From Aurantiacibacter atlanticus (GTDB lineage Bacteria > Pseudomonadota > Alphaproteobacteria > Sphingomonadales > Sphingomonadaceae), in contig NZ_CP011310.1 of NCBI RefSeq assembly GCF_001077815.2, forward strand, positions 186,001 through 250,000: a DNA stretch of 64,000 nt, read 5' to 3'. A model generated the notes under the pieces. That model searched no databases. It had not been told where the DNA came from and saw only the letters and a list, made by a program, of their open reading frames with translations. The position numbers and the translations under genes were made by a program. Positions 1 to 11,647 of the stretch are shown here, piece after piece. Within the stretch, counting starts at the first letter, position 1, and each line of letters opens with the position of its first letter.

Positions 1-246
1 CGCATTGCGGTGATCGGTGTCGATATCATGGCCCCAGATCTTCACCGTGCCACTGGTCTTGCCGACCAGCCCCGCCATGATGTTGATGAGCGTGGATTTG
101 CCCGCGCCATTGGGGCCGAGCAATCCGAATACCTGCCCTTCCGGCACATCAAAGCTCACGCCCTTAAGTGCCCTTTTTGGCGGAGAATCGCCACTTCCGG
201 CATATTCCTTGGCCAGATTGCGGATTTCGATGGCTGCTTCGGTCAT
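1..246 (-). CDS. ABC transporter ATP-binding protein (N-terminal part, cut by window edge)
   Basis: This is the first 82 residues of an ABC ATPase read on the minus strand from an ATG at 246; the rest lies beyond the window edge. The Walker A motif GPNGAGKST is at about residues 44-52, after a typical ABC N-terminal strand and linker. The short helical insertion before the Walker A strand and the following IMAGL segment resemble ATPases of drug or ABC-2 type exporters, but substrate cannot be told from this fragment. It would energise a membrane transporter on the cytoplasmic face. The neighbouring zinc-finger gene is divergent, 55 bp away. Confidence 0.9.
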   Translation of the reverse strand, partial: MTEAAIEIRNLAKEYAGSGDSPPKRALKGVSFDVPEGQVFGLLGPNGAGKSTLINIMAGLVGKTSGTVKIWGHDIDTDHRNA

Positions 247-301
247 ATCGCGGCTCTTAGGGGCTTTTCCAGCTTCACGTAAAGCGATAGGAGCGCAGAC
301 C

Positions 302-559
302 ATGGATAATGCAGCTGTAACAAACGCACTCGGCACGAGTGCCCCTGAAACGACCATCGTCGATACCTCCCGCGTCTGGTGCGATGGTGCTGGCGATATT
401 CGCGGCGGCGAAAACTACAAACCGGTGAGCCTTGGTCATCCACGCGTATGGATGGAGATCGACGAAAAGGGCTTTGTCGATTGCGGATATTGCGACAGGC
501 GCTTCATCCTTGCTGGTGGTCCGGCAGACGATGGCAATGTGCCAGATGCGGCTGCCTGA
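302..559 (+). CDS. zinc-finger domain protein, NDUFS6/zf-CHCC-like
   Basis: This 85-residue protein carries a Cys near residue 26, His about 19 residues later and a CxxC pair (CGYC) at about residues 59-62. This spacing fits the zf-CHCC family, whose mitochondrial member NDUFS6 is an accessory subunit of respiratory complex I. In alphaproteobacteria the small free-standing form is often kept and is thought to bind zinc. The ATG at 302 was chosen because the upstream open frame runs antisense through the ABC ATPase gene. Family assignment comes from the Cys/His pattern; a link to complex I is inference. Confidence 0.8.
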   Translation: MDNAAVTNALGTSAPETTIVDTSRVWCDGAGDIRGGENYKPVSLGHPRVWMEIDEKGFVDCGYCDRRFILAGGPADDGNVPDAAA

Positions 560-638
560 CGCCCGTCAACGTACCTGATTCACTTCGTCAGCGCAGGTTC
601 AGCGCATTTGTGCGATAAGGCTGACGAGGAGAATTTTG

Positions 639-1040
639 ATGAAACATCTGCTAACCATGACAGCTGCCGCTGCTGCACTGGCACTGACCGCGCCTGCAAG
701 TGCGCACGACCGCCAGGAGCGTTCAGACGAAGCGTTTGCCGAGCTGGTTGAAGGCCGCGTCGCGGGTGAACCACAATCATGCATCAGGGCATTCCGCTCC
801 AACCGCCTGCGGGTTATTGAGAATGTCGGAATCGCCTATGAACGCGGTGATACGCTGTGGGTGGCACGGACGGATAATCCGCGCGATCTTGGTCCATGGG
901 ATATCCCGATAATTCGCCGCCATGGCAGCCAGTTGTGCCGTCACGATGTTCGCGAAACAGTGGACCGCAGCTCGGGTATGTTTTCGGGCATATTGTTCCT
1001 GAATGAATTCGTGCCCTATCGCAGGGCTGAAGAAGGCTGA
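639..1040 (+). CDS. hypothetical secreted protein
   Basis: A 133-residue protein with a clean Sec signal peptide: a basic start, an Ala/Leu-rich core and an AxA-type cleavage site (ASAHD) near residue 22. The mature part has two cysteines about 50 residues apart (QSCIR and SQLCRH), which could form a periplasmic disulfide. A purine-rich stretch (gacgaggag) about 8 bases before ATG 639 serves as ribosome binding site. It resembles small DUF-type envelope proteins common in sphingomonads; no function is recognised. The next gene starts 8 bases after its stop, so they are probably co-transcribed. Confidence 0.75.
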   Translation: MKHLLTMTAAAAALALTAPASAHDRQERSDEAFAELVEGRVAGEPQSCIRAFRSNRLRVIENVGIAYERGDTLWVARTDNPRDLGPWDIPIIRRHGSQLCRHDVRETVDRSSGMFSGILFLNEFVPYRRAEEG

Positions 1041-1047
1041 TGCACCT

Positions 1048-1602
1048 ATGAGTCTCGCGCCTAGGCGCTGGGCCGCAGAACTGCTGCATGTGTGGTTCCA
1101 CAAGCTGGACCCAGGTGCGTGGTGGGGCGGCTCCGATGCACTGGATACTGAACTTGAAAGGCGCTTCCGGCCAGAGCTGGAGGCGCTTTTTGTCATGCCG
1201 CCTGAAAGCTTTGCCAGCGATCCGTCCACCGCGCTTGCCGCAGTCCTGCTGTTCGATCAGGTGCCGCGCAATATCCATCGTGGTACGCCTGCGGCATTCG
1301 CTTATGATTCGCTTGCCAGAGACATCGCCCGCATTGCACTGGGCCGAGGATTTGACGCAAGGCTGGCGCGCCAACAGGTGCAATTCCTCGCCATGCCATT
1401 GATGCATAGTGAAGATATCGCAGACCAGCGCCGCTCGCTAGCGGCTTTCCGCCATATCAATGGCGGCGCGAATCTTGCCTTTGCGCGCAGCCATTACCGC
1501 ATGATCGCGCGATTTGGCCGGTTCCCGCATCGCAACACATTGCTTGGCCGCACAAGCACTCCGGCAGAGAAGCGCGCCGTGGAAGCGGGCTTTGCGTGGT
1601 AG
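1048..1602 (+). CDS. DUF924 family protein
   Basis: A 184-residue protein with the hallmarks of DUF924 (COG3803): an N-terminal WF..lD..AWWGG segment, the LLFDQVPRNIHRG core, a MHSEDIADQ segment and the C-terminal FGRFPHRNTLLGR signature. The family is widespread and cytoplasmic, with an all-helical tetratricopeptide-like fold, and has no established reaction. ATG 1048 gives the usual family length; an earlier in-frame start at 1003 lies inside the preceding gene. It ends 12 bases before the convergent gene at 1615. Confidence 0.88.
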   Translation: MSLAPRRWAAELLHVWFHKLDPGAWWGGSDALDTELERRFRPELEALFVMPPESFASDPSTALAAVLLFDQVPRNIHRGTPAAFAYDSLARDIARIALGRGFDARLARQQVQFLAMPLMHSEDIADQRRSLAAFRHINGGANLAFARSHYRMIARFGRFPHRNTLLGRTSTPAEKRAVEAGFAW

Positions 1603-1614
1603 GCAGCGCGCGCC

Positions 1615-2403
1615 TCAGCCCTTGGGTTTTACCAGCTTTTCAGGGCGACGGCGCTGCGCCTCGCCAAACAGGCCATAGGTCTTGTTGACGTAATTCGACA
1701 CATCGATGATCGAGTTGAGATAGGTTTCCAGATCCTTGGTCATTTCCTGCTCCACCAGTCTGACGCGGGCAGAGGGATTCTCCGTTTCGAAGCTGACATA
1801 GAACCACGGCTCACCCCTTTTCAGGATGAGCGGCTTGGAAATGTCATACCATTCAAACGCCCAAGCCAAGGGGCGCGGCCAGATATGGATTGGAAAGCGT
1901 CCGCCCATTTCCACGCCGGGACGTGGCGTAGGGAACCAGTGGAGATAGGGCGCGGTCTGGACCACATAGCAGGGCTGATCCGCCACGAAGACATAAGGCG
2001 CGGTAAATTGCAGGATCGGCCGCTCTGGGTGTCGCCATTCGCCTGGGGGCTGAAGCTGGAACAGATTGGCCCTCCCCTGCGGGCGCATGGCCGATTGTTC
2101 ACCATTGGCATCTGTCAGTTGCAACTGGCCCTGAGCATTGCGGGTAAATGCCAGCTCCAAATCAACCGGACAGGGCACAACAAAATGTCGCCGGTCAAAA
2201 TCGATCGCCGCAGGACAGGCCTGTATCGACTTGGCACTGGCGGCCTTGGCATCGGAGCGGGTGAAGGTCTTGGGCGGCGCCCAGATCGTATCGCCAACGC
2301 CCGGCCAGCGCACTGTCCAACCGACTGTGAGGCTGCGATTTCTGCCGCGCTTTTCGGCTTCTGCGCCTTCTGCATCGTCGGCGAAATAATCATCCCAGCT
2401 CAT
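1615..2403 (-). CDS. hypothetical protein, 262 aa, unrecognised family
   Basis: No family is recognised. The protein is soluble-looking, without signal peptide or membrane segment, rich in Trp, Pro and aromatic residues in its middle (WRHPERP, HWFPTPRPG, HIWPRP), with an acidic N-terminus (MSWDDYFADDAEGAEAE) and a basic C-terminus. Its start overlaps the stop of the upstream 100-residue ORF by 4 bp, which suggests the two are translated together. The aromatic core with paired GWTVRWPG and FYVSFE strands suggests a beta-rich domain. Its long open frame and GC-rich third positions support real coding. Confidence 0.65.
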   Translation of the reverse strand: MSWDDYFADDAEGAEAEKRGRNRSLTVGWTVRWPGVGDTIWAPPKTFTRSDAKAASAKSIQACPAAIDFDRRHFVVPCPVDLELAFTRNAQGQLQLTDANGEQSAMRPQGRANLFQLQPPGEWRHPERPILQFTAPYVFVADQPCYVVQTAPYLHWFPTPRPGVEMGGRFPIHIWPRPLAWAFEWYDISKPLILKRGEPWFYVSFETENPSARVRLVEQEMTKDLETYLNSIIDVSNYVNKTYGLFGEAQRRRPEKLVKPKG

Positions 2404-2702
2404 TTGATATCCTTACGCGTTGTGGCGAAATAATCGCATATGTCGTTGACGGGCAAGTATTGCAGCGTGATGCGCGCGAAAGACAGATTTTCTTGCCAAA
2501 CTGGATCAGCCAGAAATGCCTCGCAGAATTTATGTATATTGCGCGCCTTCATATTATACAGACCGCATGGCCTGATGGCGGCGGCGATTTGCTGATCTGA
2601 AGGCGCGCGCCTTACCTGCGCCAAGCCGATGATCGGCTGCAATGCGCGAGGGAGCCTGCGGCCATTCTTTGTCAGCTTAGTGGCGATTGGCGATAAAGGC
2701 AT
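2400..2702 (-). CDS. small hypothetical protein with HhH-GPD-like stretch
   Basis: A 100-residue basic protein, coupled by a 4-bp ATGA overlap to the 262-residue gene downstream and starting 18 bases after the CHRD gene, with AAGG-type Shine-Dalgarno bases before ATG 2702. Residues about 35-70 (PSDQQIAAAI, then GLYNMKARNI) resemble the helical segment before the hairpin in endonuclease III-type DNA glycosylases, but the helix-hairpin-helix, catalytic Asp and Fe-S cysteines are absent. It could be a remnant or a distinct small family. Composition is more AT-rich than its neighbours, which hints at transfer. Confidence 0.5.
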   Translation of the reverse strand: MPLSPIATKLTKNGRRLPRALQPIIGLAQVRRAPSDQQIAAAIRPCGLYNMKARNIHKFCEAFLADPVWQENLSFARITLQYLPVNDICDYFATTRKDIK

Positions 2703-2720
2703 CCCCTTGGCCTTGGGTTC

Positions 2721-3179
2721 TTAATTGTCGTGATCAGTCAACTGGCCGCGAATGGCTCCATTGGGAAATTCTGCGGTGTGGACATTCACATAGAACATCT
2801 GCGGATCGCCTTCGATGGTGTTCTGGTTCCATTCGCTGGCATCCGTGCAGCCCTTGAAGCCGCCTTCATTGGCGCGGCGCAGAGTGAACACTGGCGGGCC
2901 ATTTGTGCCTGCCGCTCCCATATGAACATGGGCCGCAGTCATCGGGCCGATATCGCGTATGTCGTTCAGATCCCAGCAGATCTGGCCCAGTTCGTCAGAG
3001 ACGGAGATTTCCGCTGTGCCATAACCGTCAGCATCTCCACCGCCCACTTCATTGGCGCCAGTCAGCACGGCGTAATAGGTTTCTGCGGTTTCTTCAGCGA
3101 CGCCTTCTTCAAGCGTGGCGCAGCCTGCCAGTGCAAAGGAGGCAGCGGCTGTCCCAGCTGATATCATTATCTTTTTCAT
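2721..3179 (-). CDS. CHRD domain lipoprotein
   Basis: A 152-residue protein beginning with a lipoprotein signal peptide whose lipobox (FALAGC) places the lipidated Cys near residue 19. The remainder is a CHRD domain: the family motifs AHVHMGAAGTNGP and a closing YVNVHTAEFPNGAIRGQL are clear. CHRD domains were named from chordin; the bacterial versions are extracytoplasmic and of unknown function, possibly metal-binding through the conserved His residues. ATG 3179 is preferred to an earlier in-frame ATG at 3248 because only it puts the signal peptide at the N-terminus. Confidence 0.88.
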   Translation of the reverse strand: MKKIMISAGTAAASFALAGCATLEEGVAEETAETYYAVLTGANEVGGGDADGYGTAEISVSDELGQICWDLNDIRDIGPMTAAHVHMGAAGTNGPPVFTLRRANEGGFKGCTDASEWNQNTIEGDPQMFYVNVHTAEFPNGAIRGQLTDHDN

Positions 3180-3284
3180 GGCGCTTTTCCTGGTTAGAGT
3201 AACTTTCCATGCGCCAACCAACGGGTTGGAGCAGGCGGGCGTTCCCAATCAGGAGCAGCGGCAGGATATGCGGGCGGGCTTGCC

Positions 3285-4859
3285 CTATTCCCACTCGATC
3301 GTACCGGGCGGCTTGCTGGTATAATCATATACCACCCGGTTGATGCCTTTTACCTCATTGACGATGCGGGTGGCGCATTGGGTCAGGAAGCTGGCGTCGA
3401 AGGGGTAAACATCGGCGGTCATGCCATCGGTGCTGGTCACAGCGCGCAAGCCGCAGACGCTGTCATAAGTGCGGCTGTCACCCATGACGCCCACGGTTTT
3501 GACCGGCAGCAACACGGCAAAGGCCTGCCAGACCGCATCATACAGACCGGCATTGCGGATTTCTTCAAGATAGATCGCGTCCGCTTTACGCAGGATATCG
3601 CAGCGTTCCTTGGTCACTTCGCCCGGAATGCGAATTGCAAGGCCAGGGCCGGGAAACGGATGGCGACCGACAAATACATCGGGCAGGCCAAGCTCGCGGC
3701 CCAGCAGGCGCACCTCATCCTTAAAGAGTTCGCGCAAAGGCTCCACCAATTGCATATTCATGCGTTCAGGCAGGCCGCCGACATTATGATGGCTCTTGAT
3801 TGTGACGCTTGGCCCGCCGGTAAAACTGACGCTTTCGATCACATCGGGATAAAGCGTGCCCTGGGCGAGGAAATCTGCCCCGCCAACCTTGCGCGCCTCC
3901 TGCTCGAACAGGTCGATGAAGGCACCGCCGATAAATTTGCGCTTCTTTTCGGGATCGGTCTGTCCGGCAAGGCCGGAAAGGAACATCTCTTCTGCGTCAA
4001 CATGCACCAGCGGGATGTTGTAATGCCCTTTGAAGAGGCTGACGACCCGCTCGGCCTCGCCCTGTCGCATCAATCCGTGATCGACAAAAACGCAAGTAAG
4101 TTGGTCGCCGATGGCTTCATGGATCAGCACTGCCGCCACCGCGGAATCAACCCCGCCCGATAGCCCGCAAATGACCTTGCCATCGCCCACCTGTGCGCGG
4201 ATCTCTGCAATCTTGGTCTTGCGGAATTCAGCCATGGTCCAATCGCCCGAAAGACCGCATACATGGCGCACAAAATTAGCCAGCAACCGCGCGCCATCCG
4301 GCGTATGGTAGACCTCCGGGTGGAACTGCGTGCCGTAATACTTGCGCGTTTCATCAGCGATGACGGCAAAGGGTGCGCCATCGCTGGTGGCGACAATGTT
4401 GAACCCTTCGGCAAAGCGAGTGACTTTATCGCCGTGACTCATCCAGACCTGGTGCCGATCACCCACTTGCCACAGACCATCAAACAGTGCGCATTCATCG
4501 CTCACCGTCAGGAAAGCGCGGCCAAATTCGCCGCCATCTCCGGTTTCATGGCCGGGGCGCACTTCGCCCCCCAGCTGATGTGTCATCACCTGCTGGCCAT
4601 AACATATGCCAAGGATCGGTAAGCCGCTTTCGAACAGGATATCAGGCGCGCGCGGGCTGCCCTCCTCGGGCACGCTGGCAGGAGAGCCCGACAGGATGAT
4701 ACCCTTTGGTTGCAGACGATGAAACGCCTCTTCCGCCATGGTGAACGGCGCGATTTCCGAATAAACTCCGGATTCACGCACGCGGCGGGCGATAAGCTGG
4801 GTCACCTGGCTGCCGAAATCGACGATAAGAATGGAATCGGGGAGATGGTCTGGCTGCAT
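3285..4859 (-). CDS. guaA: GMP synthase (glutamine-hydrolysing)
   Basis: Converts XMP to GMP with ATP and glutamine, the last step of guanine nucleotide synthesis. The 524-residue length is normal. The N-terminal class I glutamine amidotransferase domain has the nucleophile Cys86 in GICYGQQ and the His180/Glu182 pair in QFHPEV. The ATP pyrophosphatase domain starts with the PP-loop SGGVDS at 234-239, and the C-terminal dimerisation domain ends with the family signature around KPPGTIEWE. No guaB lies next to it. It is separated from the upstream plus-strand genes by a long non-coding stretch. Confidence 0.98.
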   Translation of the reverse strand: MQPDHLPDSILIVDFGSQVTQLIARRVRESGVYSEIAPFTMAEEAFHRLQPKGIILSGSPASVPEEGSPRAPDILFESGLPILGICYGQQVMTHQLGGEVRPGHETGDGGEFGRAFLTVSDECALFDGLWQVGDRHQVWMSHGDKVTRFAEGFNIVATSDGAPFAVIADETRKYYGTQFHPEVYHTPDGARLLANFVRHVCGLSGDWTMAEFRKTKIAEIRAQVGDGKVICGLSGGVDSAVAAVLIHEAIGDQLTCVFVDHGLMRQGEAERVVSLFKGHYNIPLVHVDAEEMFLSGLAGQTDPEKKRKFIGGAFIDLFEQEARKVGGADFLAQGTLYPDVIESVSFTGGPSVTIKSHHNVGGLPERMNMQLVEPLRELFKDEVRLLGRELGLPDVFVGRHPFPGPGLAIRIPGEVTKERCDILRKADAIYLEEIRNAGLYDAVWQAFAVLLPVKTVGVMGDSRTYDSVCGLRAVTSTDGMTADVYPFDASFLTQCATRIVNEVKGINRVVYDYTSKPPGTIEWE

Positions 4860-5108
4860 CGCACGCGCTTAGATCGGTAGGGCCGCGCCTGTCCAGCAGC
4901 ACGCCGCGTTTCATCCCATTTGCCGACATCAGAAGATGTCCCTTGGTGCGGGCAGTGCCTTTGTCCGTTGCATCAAACGCAACATACAGCGCCTATTTCG
5001 CATTTGAGTGCCATGGCTCCAACCGGTATTCAATTGGCCGAGCCTGCCTCTGCAAGGCTCTCAGGTCCGGAAAGCCGCCTCTCCCCCATATTGGCCTCCG
5101 GATCATCG
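4860..5108. other. intergenic stretch, no gene recognised
   Basis: About 250 bases between the start of guaA and a rho-independent hairpin. Short open frames here have no credible start or composition. A CAGGTCCGGAAAG string resembles part of the signal recognition particle RNA core, but the rest of that RNA's conserved tetraloop region is missing. Because a strong plus-strand terminator follows, a short plus-strand transcript ending there is possible; none is identified. Confidence 0.4.
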
Positions 5109-5140
5109 AATGGCCGCACTTTGACCCGTGCGGCCATTTT
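5109..5140 (+). terminator. rho-independent terminator
   Basis: A perfect 11-bp stem (AATGGCCGCAC at 5109-5119 with its complement at 5128-5138), an 8-base loop and a TTTT end. No plus-strand gene precedes it within the window for over 2 kb, so what it terminates is unclear; on the opposite strand it would sit upstream of guaA and could be an attenuator-like structure. Confidence 0.7.
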
Positions 5141-5168
5141 CGCATCTGACAGAACAGGGAATTGGCGA

Positions 5169-7923
<2,755 letters not shown>

Positions 7924-7954
7924 TACCACCACAGATCATCGCAAGAGGGGCCGC

Positions 7955-9055
7955 ATGACCACAGCCAAAAGTCGCACCAAGCTGGAAAGTGGCGGCTATC
8001 TGACCTTTCTTGCGCTGGTCACTCTGGCATTCCTTGTCATAGCATGGCCCTTTGCATCGCCCCTGCTGTGGGCCACGCTGGCGGCCATCATGTTCCAGCC
8101 GCTGTATCAATGGTTCTGCAAGTGGATGGGCGGCGGTGCCAATCGCGCGGCCATTGCCACCTTGCTGGTAATCACCTTTGCCGTGATCGTGCCCGCCTTC
8201 ATGATTGGCGGCGTTGTGGTGGAGCAGGCCACCGCAGTCGTTATCGCCTTTCGCGAAGGACGCATTGATCTGGCTGGATGGTTCGATTCCGTGTTTGCAT
8301 CGCTTCCGACATTTATACGGCAGAACCTCGATGTCTCGGGACTCGGCACGCCCGAATTGATCCAGGTGCGGGCGCAGGAATTTGCGCGCGAAAGCTCCGG
8401 ACTGATCGCGCAGCAAGCGCTGGCCATTACCGGCAGTGCATTCGGCTTCGTGCTGTCCTTTGGCGTAGGGCTTTATGTCGCCTATTTCCTGCTACGAGAC
8501 GGCAGGGCGATTGGAAGGCAGACCCTCGCCCATCTCCCGCTGGCGAGCGATGTAGCGGAAAAGCTTGCACAGCGTTTCCTTTCCATCGTGCGTGCCACCA
8601 TCAAGGGGTCCGTCGTCGTGGGACTGGCGCAAGGGGCACTTGGCGCAGCAACCTATTGGATTGCGGGCGTGCCATCGGTAGTGCTGCTGGGGCTGCTGAC
8701 TGCGCTGTTTTCATTGCTGCCAGCCATCGGCCCCGCCATCGTCTGGGCACCGATTGCGATTTACCTGCTGGCAACGGGCGATATCTGGCAGGGCGTGGTC
8801 GTGCTGGTGTCCGGCGTGGCGATCATCGGCATGGTCGACAATGTGCTGCGCCCCATATTGGTGGGCCGCGATACCGGCATTCCTGACTGGATGATCCTGA
8901 TTTCCACCCTCGGCGGAATTGCTGCCATGGGGTTGGCAGGTATTGTGGTCGGACCGATGGTTGCAGGCCTTTTCCTTGCCGGGTGGTCCATCCTTTACGA
9001 AGCGCACCTCCTGCCGGCAGAAGCACCTGAAGCAGAAGCTGCGGCGGCTCACTGA
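7955..9055 (+). CDS. AI-2E family transporter (PerM/TqsA-like permease)
   Basis: A 366-residue integral membrane protein with about eight hydrophobic helices: two near the N-terminus, one around residue 70, and a dense C-terminal block. It matches the AI-2E family by its layout, by the VGLYVAYFLLRDG segment after the extracytoplasmic loop, and by the C-terminal LLTALFSLLPAIGPAIVWAP and VDNVLRPILVGRDTGI signatures. Members export autoinducer-2, sodium or other small solutes; substrate is not predictable here. The long shared frame begins inside gyrB, but ATG 7955 follows an AAGAGGGG ribosome binding site. Its stop overlaps the next start (TGATG). Confidence 0.92.
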   Translation: MTTAKSRTKLESGGYLTFLALVTLAFLVIAWPFASPLLWATLAAIMFQPLYQWFCKWMGGGANRAAIATLLVITFAVIVPAFMIGGVVVEQATAVVIAFREGRIDLAGWFDSVFASLPTFIRQNLDVSGLGTPELIQVRAQEFARESSGLIAQQALAITGSAFGFVLSFGVGLYVAYFLLRDGRAIGRQTLAHLPLASDVAEKLAQRFLSIVRATIKGSVVVGLAQGALGAATYWIAGVPSVVLLGLLTALFSLLPAIGPAIVWAPIAIYLLATGDIWQGVVVLVSGVAIIGMVDNVLRPILVGRDTGIPDWMILISTLGGIAAMGLAGIVVGPMVAGLFLAGWSILYEAHLLPAEAPEAEAAAAH

Positions 9056-9774
9056 TGCATCGGGTTCGCAAGGGCAGCCAGGAGGAGCAGGTCGGACGGC
9101 TTATTCTTGCCGGTGTGCTGGTAACCTTTCTGCCGGGCGTGCCATTGCTGGGAATGCTCATCTATCCCTTCACCATCCTGTCCACCTGGTATCATGAAAT
9201 GGGCCACGGGCTGACTGCATTGGCACAGGGTTATCAATTCGATCTTCTGGTGATCAATGCGGACGGATCGGGCTATGCGCAGTCGCGCTCTCCAATAGAC
9301 AGCACGGCAACATCGCGTGCACTGGTGGCGATGGGCGGTCCGCTGGGACCAAGCCTGATTGGTTCAGCACTCATCCTGGCAAGCAGCGCGCGCAAATACT
9401 GGAAGCCCGCACTGCTCGCGCTCGCCGCTGCGCTGGCGATTTCAACGCTGATCTGGGTGCGCGGTCTTGTTGGCTGGATCGTGCTGCCGGCATTGGCTGC
9501 CACGCTCATTCTTATCGCTTTCCGCGCTCCTGACTGGCTCAAGCGATTTGCGCTACAGTTTCTGGGTGTACTGGGCGCGCTCAGCATGTTTTCGGATTGG
9601 GATTACCTGTTTTCTGAAAGCGGCATGGTCGGCGGACGCATGATGTTATCGGATACCGGAACGATGGAGGCCGCGCTGTGGTTGCCGCACTGGATCTGGG
9701 CCATCATAATTATCGCTATTTCAGGCGTAATGGCAGGGGCAAGCCTCAGATACGCGCTTAATCGACAGCGCTGA
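9055..9774 (+). CDS. M50-like membrane metalloprotease
   Basis: A 239-residue membrane protein with a zinc-protease HExxH motif (HEMGH at about residues 44-48) right after the first hydrophobic segment, and several further helices around 100-175 and 205-232. This is the layout of the 'M50 family metallopeptidase' group related to site-2 proteases, although the second metal ligand (NxxPxxxxDG) is not obvious, so it may be a divergent member. It is translationally coupled to the permease upstream. Its last 17 bases overlap the convergent EEP-family gene. Confidence 0.8.
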   Translation: MHRVRKGSQEEQVGRLILAGVLVTFLPGVPLLGMLIYPFTILSTWYHEMGHGLTALAQGYQFDLLVINADGSGYAQSRSPIDSTATSRALVAMGGPLGPSLIGSALILASSARKYWKPALLALAAALAISTLIWVRGLVGWIVLPALAATLILIAFRAPDWLKRFALQFLGVLGALSMFSDWDYLFSESGMVGGRMMLSDTGTMEAALWLPHWIWAIIIIAISGVMAGASLRYALNRQR

Positions 9775-10891
9775 GCGCTTCGTGCTCGTCGCCATCATCG
9801 CTTGGCGTCAGATGTTCGGCATCAGGACCTTCGCCGCCTTTTGATGCATCCTCCAATTCCTCCCGCGCAGTTTCGACAGCCTCTGCGGTCAAATCGGGCG
9901 CTTCCTGCTGCGGGGCGAAGCGTTCGCTCTGCTGGCACAATTCCACTTCCAGCGGGAAATGATCAGACCCTACGCCCGGCCCGGTGTCAAAGCTGATGAC
10001 ACCGAAATCATCCGTGTGGAACACATGATCAAGCGGCCAGCGCATCAGCGGGTTCTTGGCATCGAAACTGGCGTAAAAGCCGCGTCCAACCCGCGGATCG
10101 ATTACTTGGCCCAGACGCTGGAAGGTTTCAGTCACACGCGACCATGCCACATCGTTGAAATCACCAACCACGATAGTTGGCCGGCCAGACTGACGCACAA
10201 GATCAGCCAGCAGCATCAGTTCGGCATCGCGCTGGCCACTGTCCTGCCCCGGATGCGGCGGGCGCGGGTGGACGGCAAACAGCGTCGGCAGGCTACCATC
10301 CACACGGCGAATACGCGCGCGGATTGATGGCGTGCCGCCCCCGGCCAGTTCATTGCGCTCCACATCGACCAGTTCGAGACGCGACCACAGCGCCATCCCG
10401 TAAGTATTGTCCTGCGGTATCTTCATCGAATGGGGATATTCGGCGTCAAGCGCCGCTGACAGGGCATCAGTCCATGCCGCGTCATTTTCCATGATCAATA
10501 TGATGTCCGCATTCTGCCGGCGCAGGTAATCCGCCGCAGCCGCGAAATCGCGATTGTCCTGCAGGACGTTGAGCGACACGATCTTCAACCGATCTGTGGC
10601 AGTACAGCTTTCCGCATCAACGGCCTGTTTTCCGGCCAGCGCGGAATAGGGAAACAGCTGGAATATCTGGAAACCCAGCGCCAGCGCACCCAGCCCGCCC
10701 CACAGAGCCAGACGTTTTGACTGTGTGGCCACCAGCATCACCAGTGCAATTGTCAGCAGCAGAGCCATTTGCAGGCGCGGAAAATCAAAAACGCGGATCC
10801 ACCATTTGTCCGCTGCCACCAATCCCACCAGAGTAGCCATCGCGATAATGATCACGACGAGGCGGGCGATGCGGGCAATCCAGTTTTTCAT
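9758..10891 (-). CDS. endonuclease/exonuclease/phosphatase family protein, membrane-anchored
   Basis: A 377-residue protein with three N-terminal hydrophobic segments (to about residue 80) followed by an EEP (DNase I-like) domain. Catalytic landmarks are SLNVLQDN, the metal-binding Glu in IMENDAAW, HPRPPHPG, GDFNDVAWS and the closing GSDHFPLEVEL. Related membrane-tethered proteins hydrolyse phosphodiesters outside the cytoplasm; the true substrate is unknown. The last 45 residues are acidic and Glu-rich, probably disordered. ATG 10891 is preferred over 10906. The stop lies inside the end of the M50-like gene. Confidence 0.88.
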   Translation of the reverse strand: MKNWIARIARLVVIIIAMATLVGLVAADKWWIRVFDFPRLQMALLLTIALVMLVATQSKRLALWGGLGALALGFQIFQLFPYSALAGKQAVDAESCTATDRLKIVSLNVLQDNRDFAAAADYLRRQNADIILIMENDAAWTDALSAALDAEYPHSMKIPQDNTYGMALWSRLELVDVERNELAGGGTPSIRARIRRVDGSLPTLFAVHPRPPHPGQDSGQRDAELMLLADLVRQSGRPTIVVGDFNDVAWSRVTETFQRLGQVIDPRVGRGFYASFDAKNPLMRWPLDHVFHTDDFGVISFDTGPGVGSDHFPLEVELCQQSERFAPQQEAPDLTAEAVETAREELEDASKGGEGPDAEHLTPSDDGDEHEALSAVD

Positions 10892-10963
10892 ACTTTGCCT
10901 TGGCACGGACCTGCAGCCGTGTCACGCAACACCCCTCAAGCGTGCATGCAGGCTCCTGCCAGA

Positions 10964-11590
10964 CTATCGCTTTGCCGGATTGGCCACTTCGCCCGCAGCC
11001 TGTGCCATCAGCGTATCGAAGCGCGCGCAATCAGGGCGCTTGGTTCGGTAGAAAGCGGCGAGCTTTGCAAGATCGGCCAGAAAATCCCCGGACGGCATGA
11101 TCGGATCGCCAAAACCGCCTTGCATGGTGTCATGGTTCACCCATGCCGGAACCAGCGGGATGCCTGCACCCATTGCAATGTGATAAAAGCCACTCCGCCA
11201 GCGCCCGTCGCTTTTACGGCTGCCCTCTGGTGCGACAACCAGCGCGATTTCATCGGCTGCGTCAATTTCCGCAATCACGTTTCGCACATATCCGCCCGCT
11301 TTTGACCGGTCGACCGGCATGCCGCCCATGTCATACATGAAGCGCGTCATCGGCCATTTGAACAGCGTGTGCTTGCCCATGAACCTGGGCCGTATACCCT
11401 TGCGTCGCACGACACCTGCAAAAACGACAAAATCCCAATTCGACGTATGCGGCGCGCCGATCAGGATATATTTCGGAACAGGCGGGACTTCGCCTTCGAA
11501 ATTCCAGCCTTTCCAGCTGTAAAGCCCGCTGAGAATACGCCAGACGATACGCGAAAGGAACGTCGGCTTTCGGTTGTCATTTTTGTGCAA
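10964..11590 (-). CDS. lysophospholipid (1-acyl-glycerol-3-phosphate) acyltransferase family protein
   Basis: A 208-residue PlsC-type acyltransferase. Block I is present as PHTSNWD (family NHxxxxD, with Pro in place of Asn), and block III as the APEGSRKSDG segment, the equivalent of FPEGTRS. Enzymes of this family add an acyl chain to lysophosphatidic acid or related lysolipids on the inner face of the membrane. The short form with HTSNWDF is typical of alphaproteobacterial homologues beside, rather than replacing, the main PlsC. It ends 72 bases before the EEP-family gene, and the two may be one transcript. Confidence 0.87.
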   Translation of the reverse strand: MHKNDNRKPTFLSRIVWRILSGLYSWKGWNFEGEVPPVPKYILIGAPHTSNWDFVVFAGVVRRKGIRPRFMGKHTLFKWPMTRFMYDMGGMPVDRSKAGGYVRNVIAEIDAADEIALVVAPEGSRKSDGRWRSGFYHIAMGAGIPLVPAWVNHDTMQGGFGDPIMPSGDFLADLAKLAAFYRTKRPDCARFDTLMAQAAGEVANPAKR

Positions 11591-11647
11591 GGCACGCTCC
11601 CCGCCGCTGCATTAGCAGACGAGCAGCGCTTTGCCAGTTTCCCGGCG

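Noticed and set aside
5040..5110. Short similarity to the signal recognition particle RNA core (CAGGTCCGGAAAG)
   Set aside because: The conserved tetraloop and asymmetric loop that should follow are not there, and the flanks do not pair into the long SRP hairpin.
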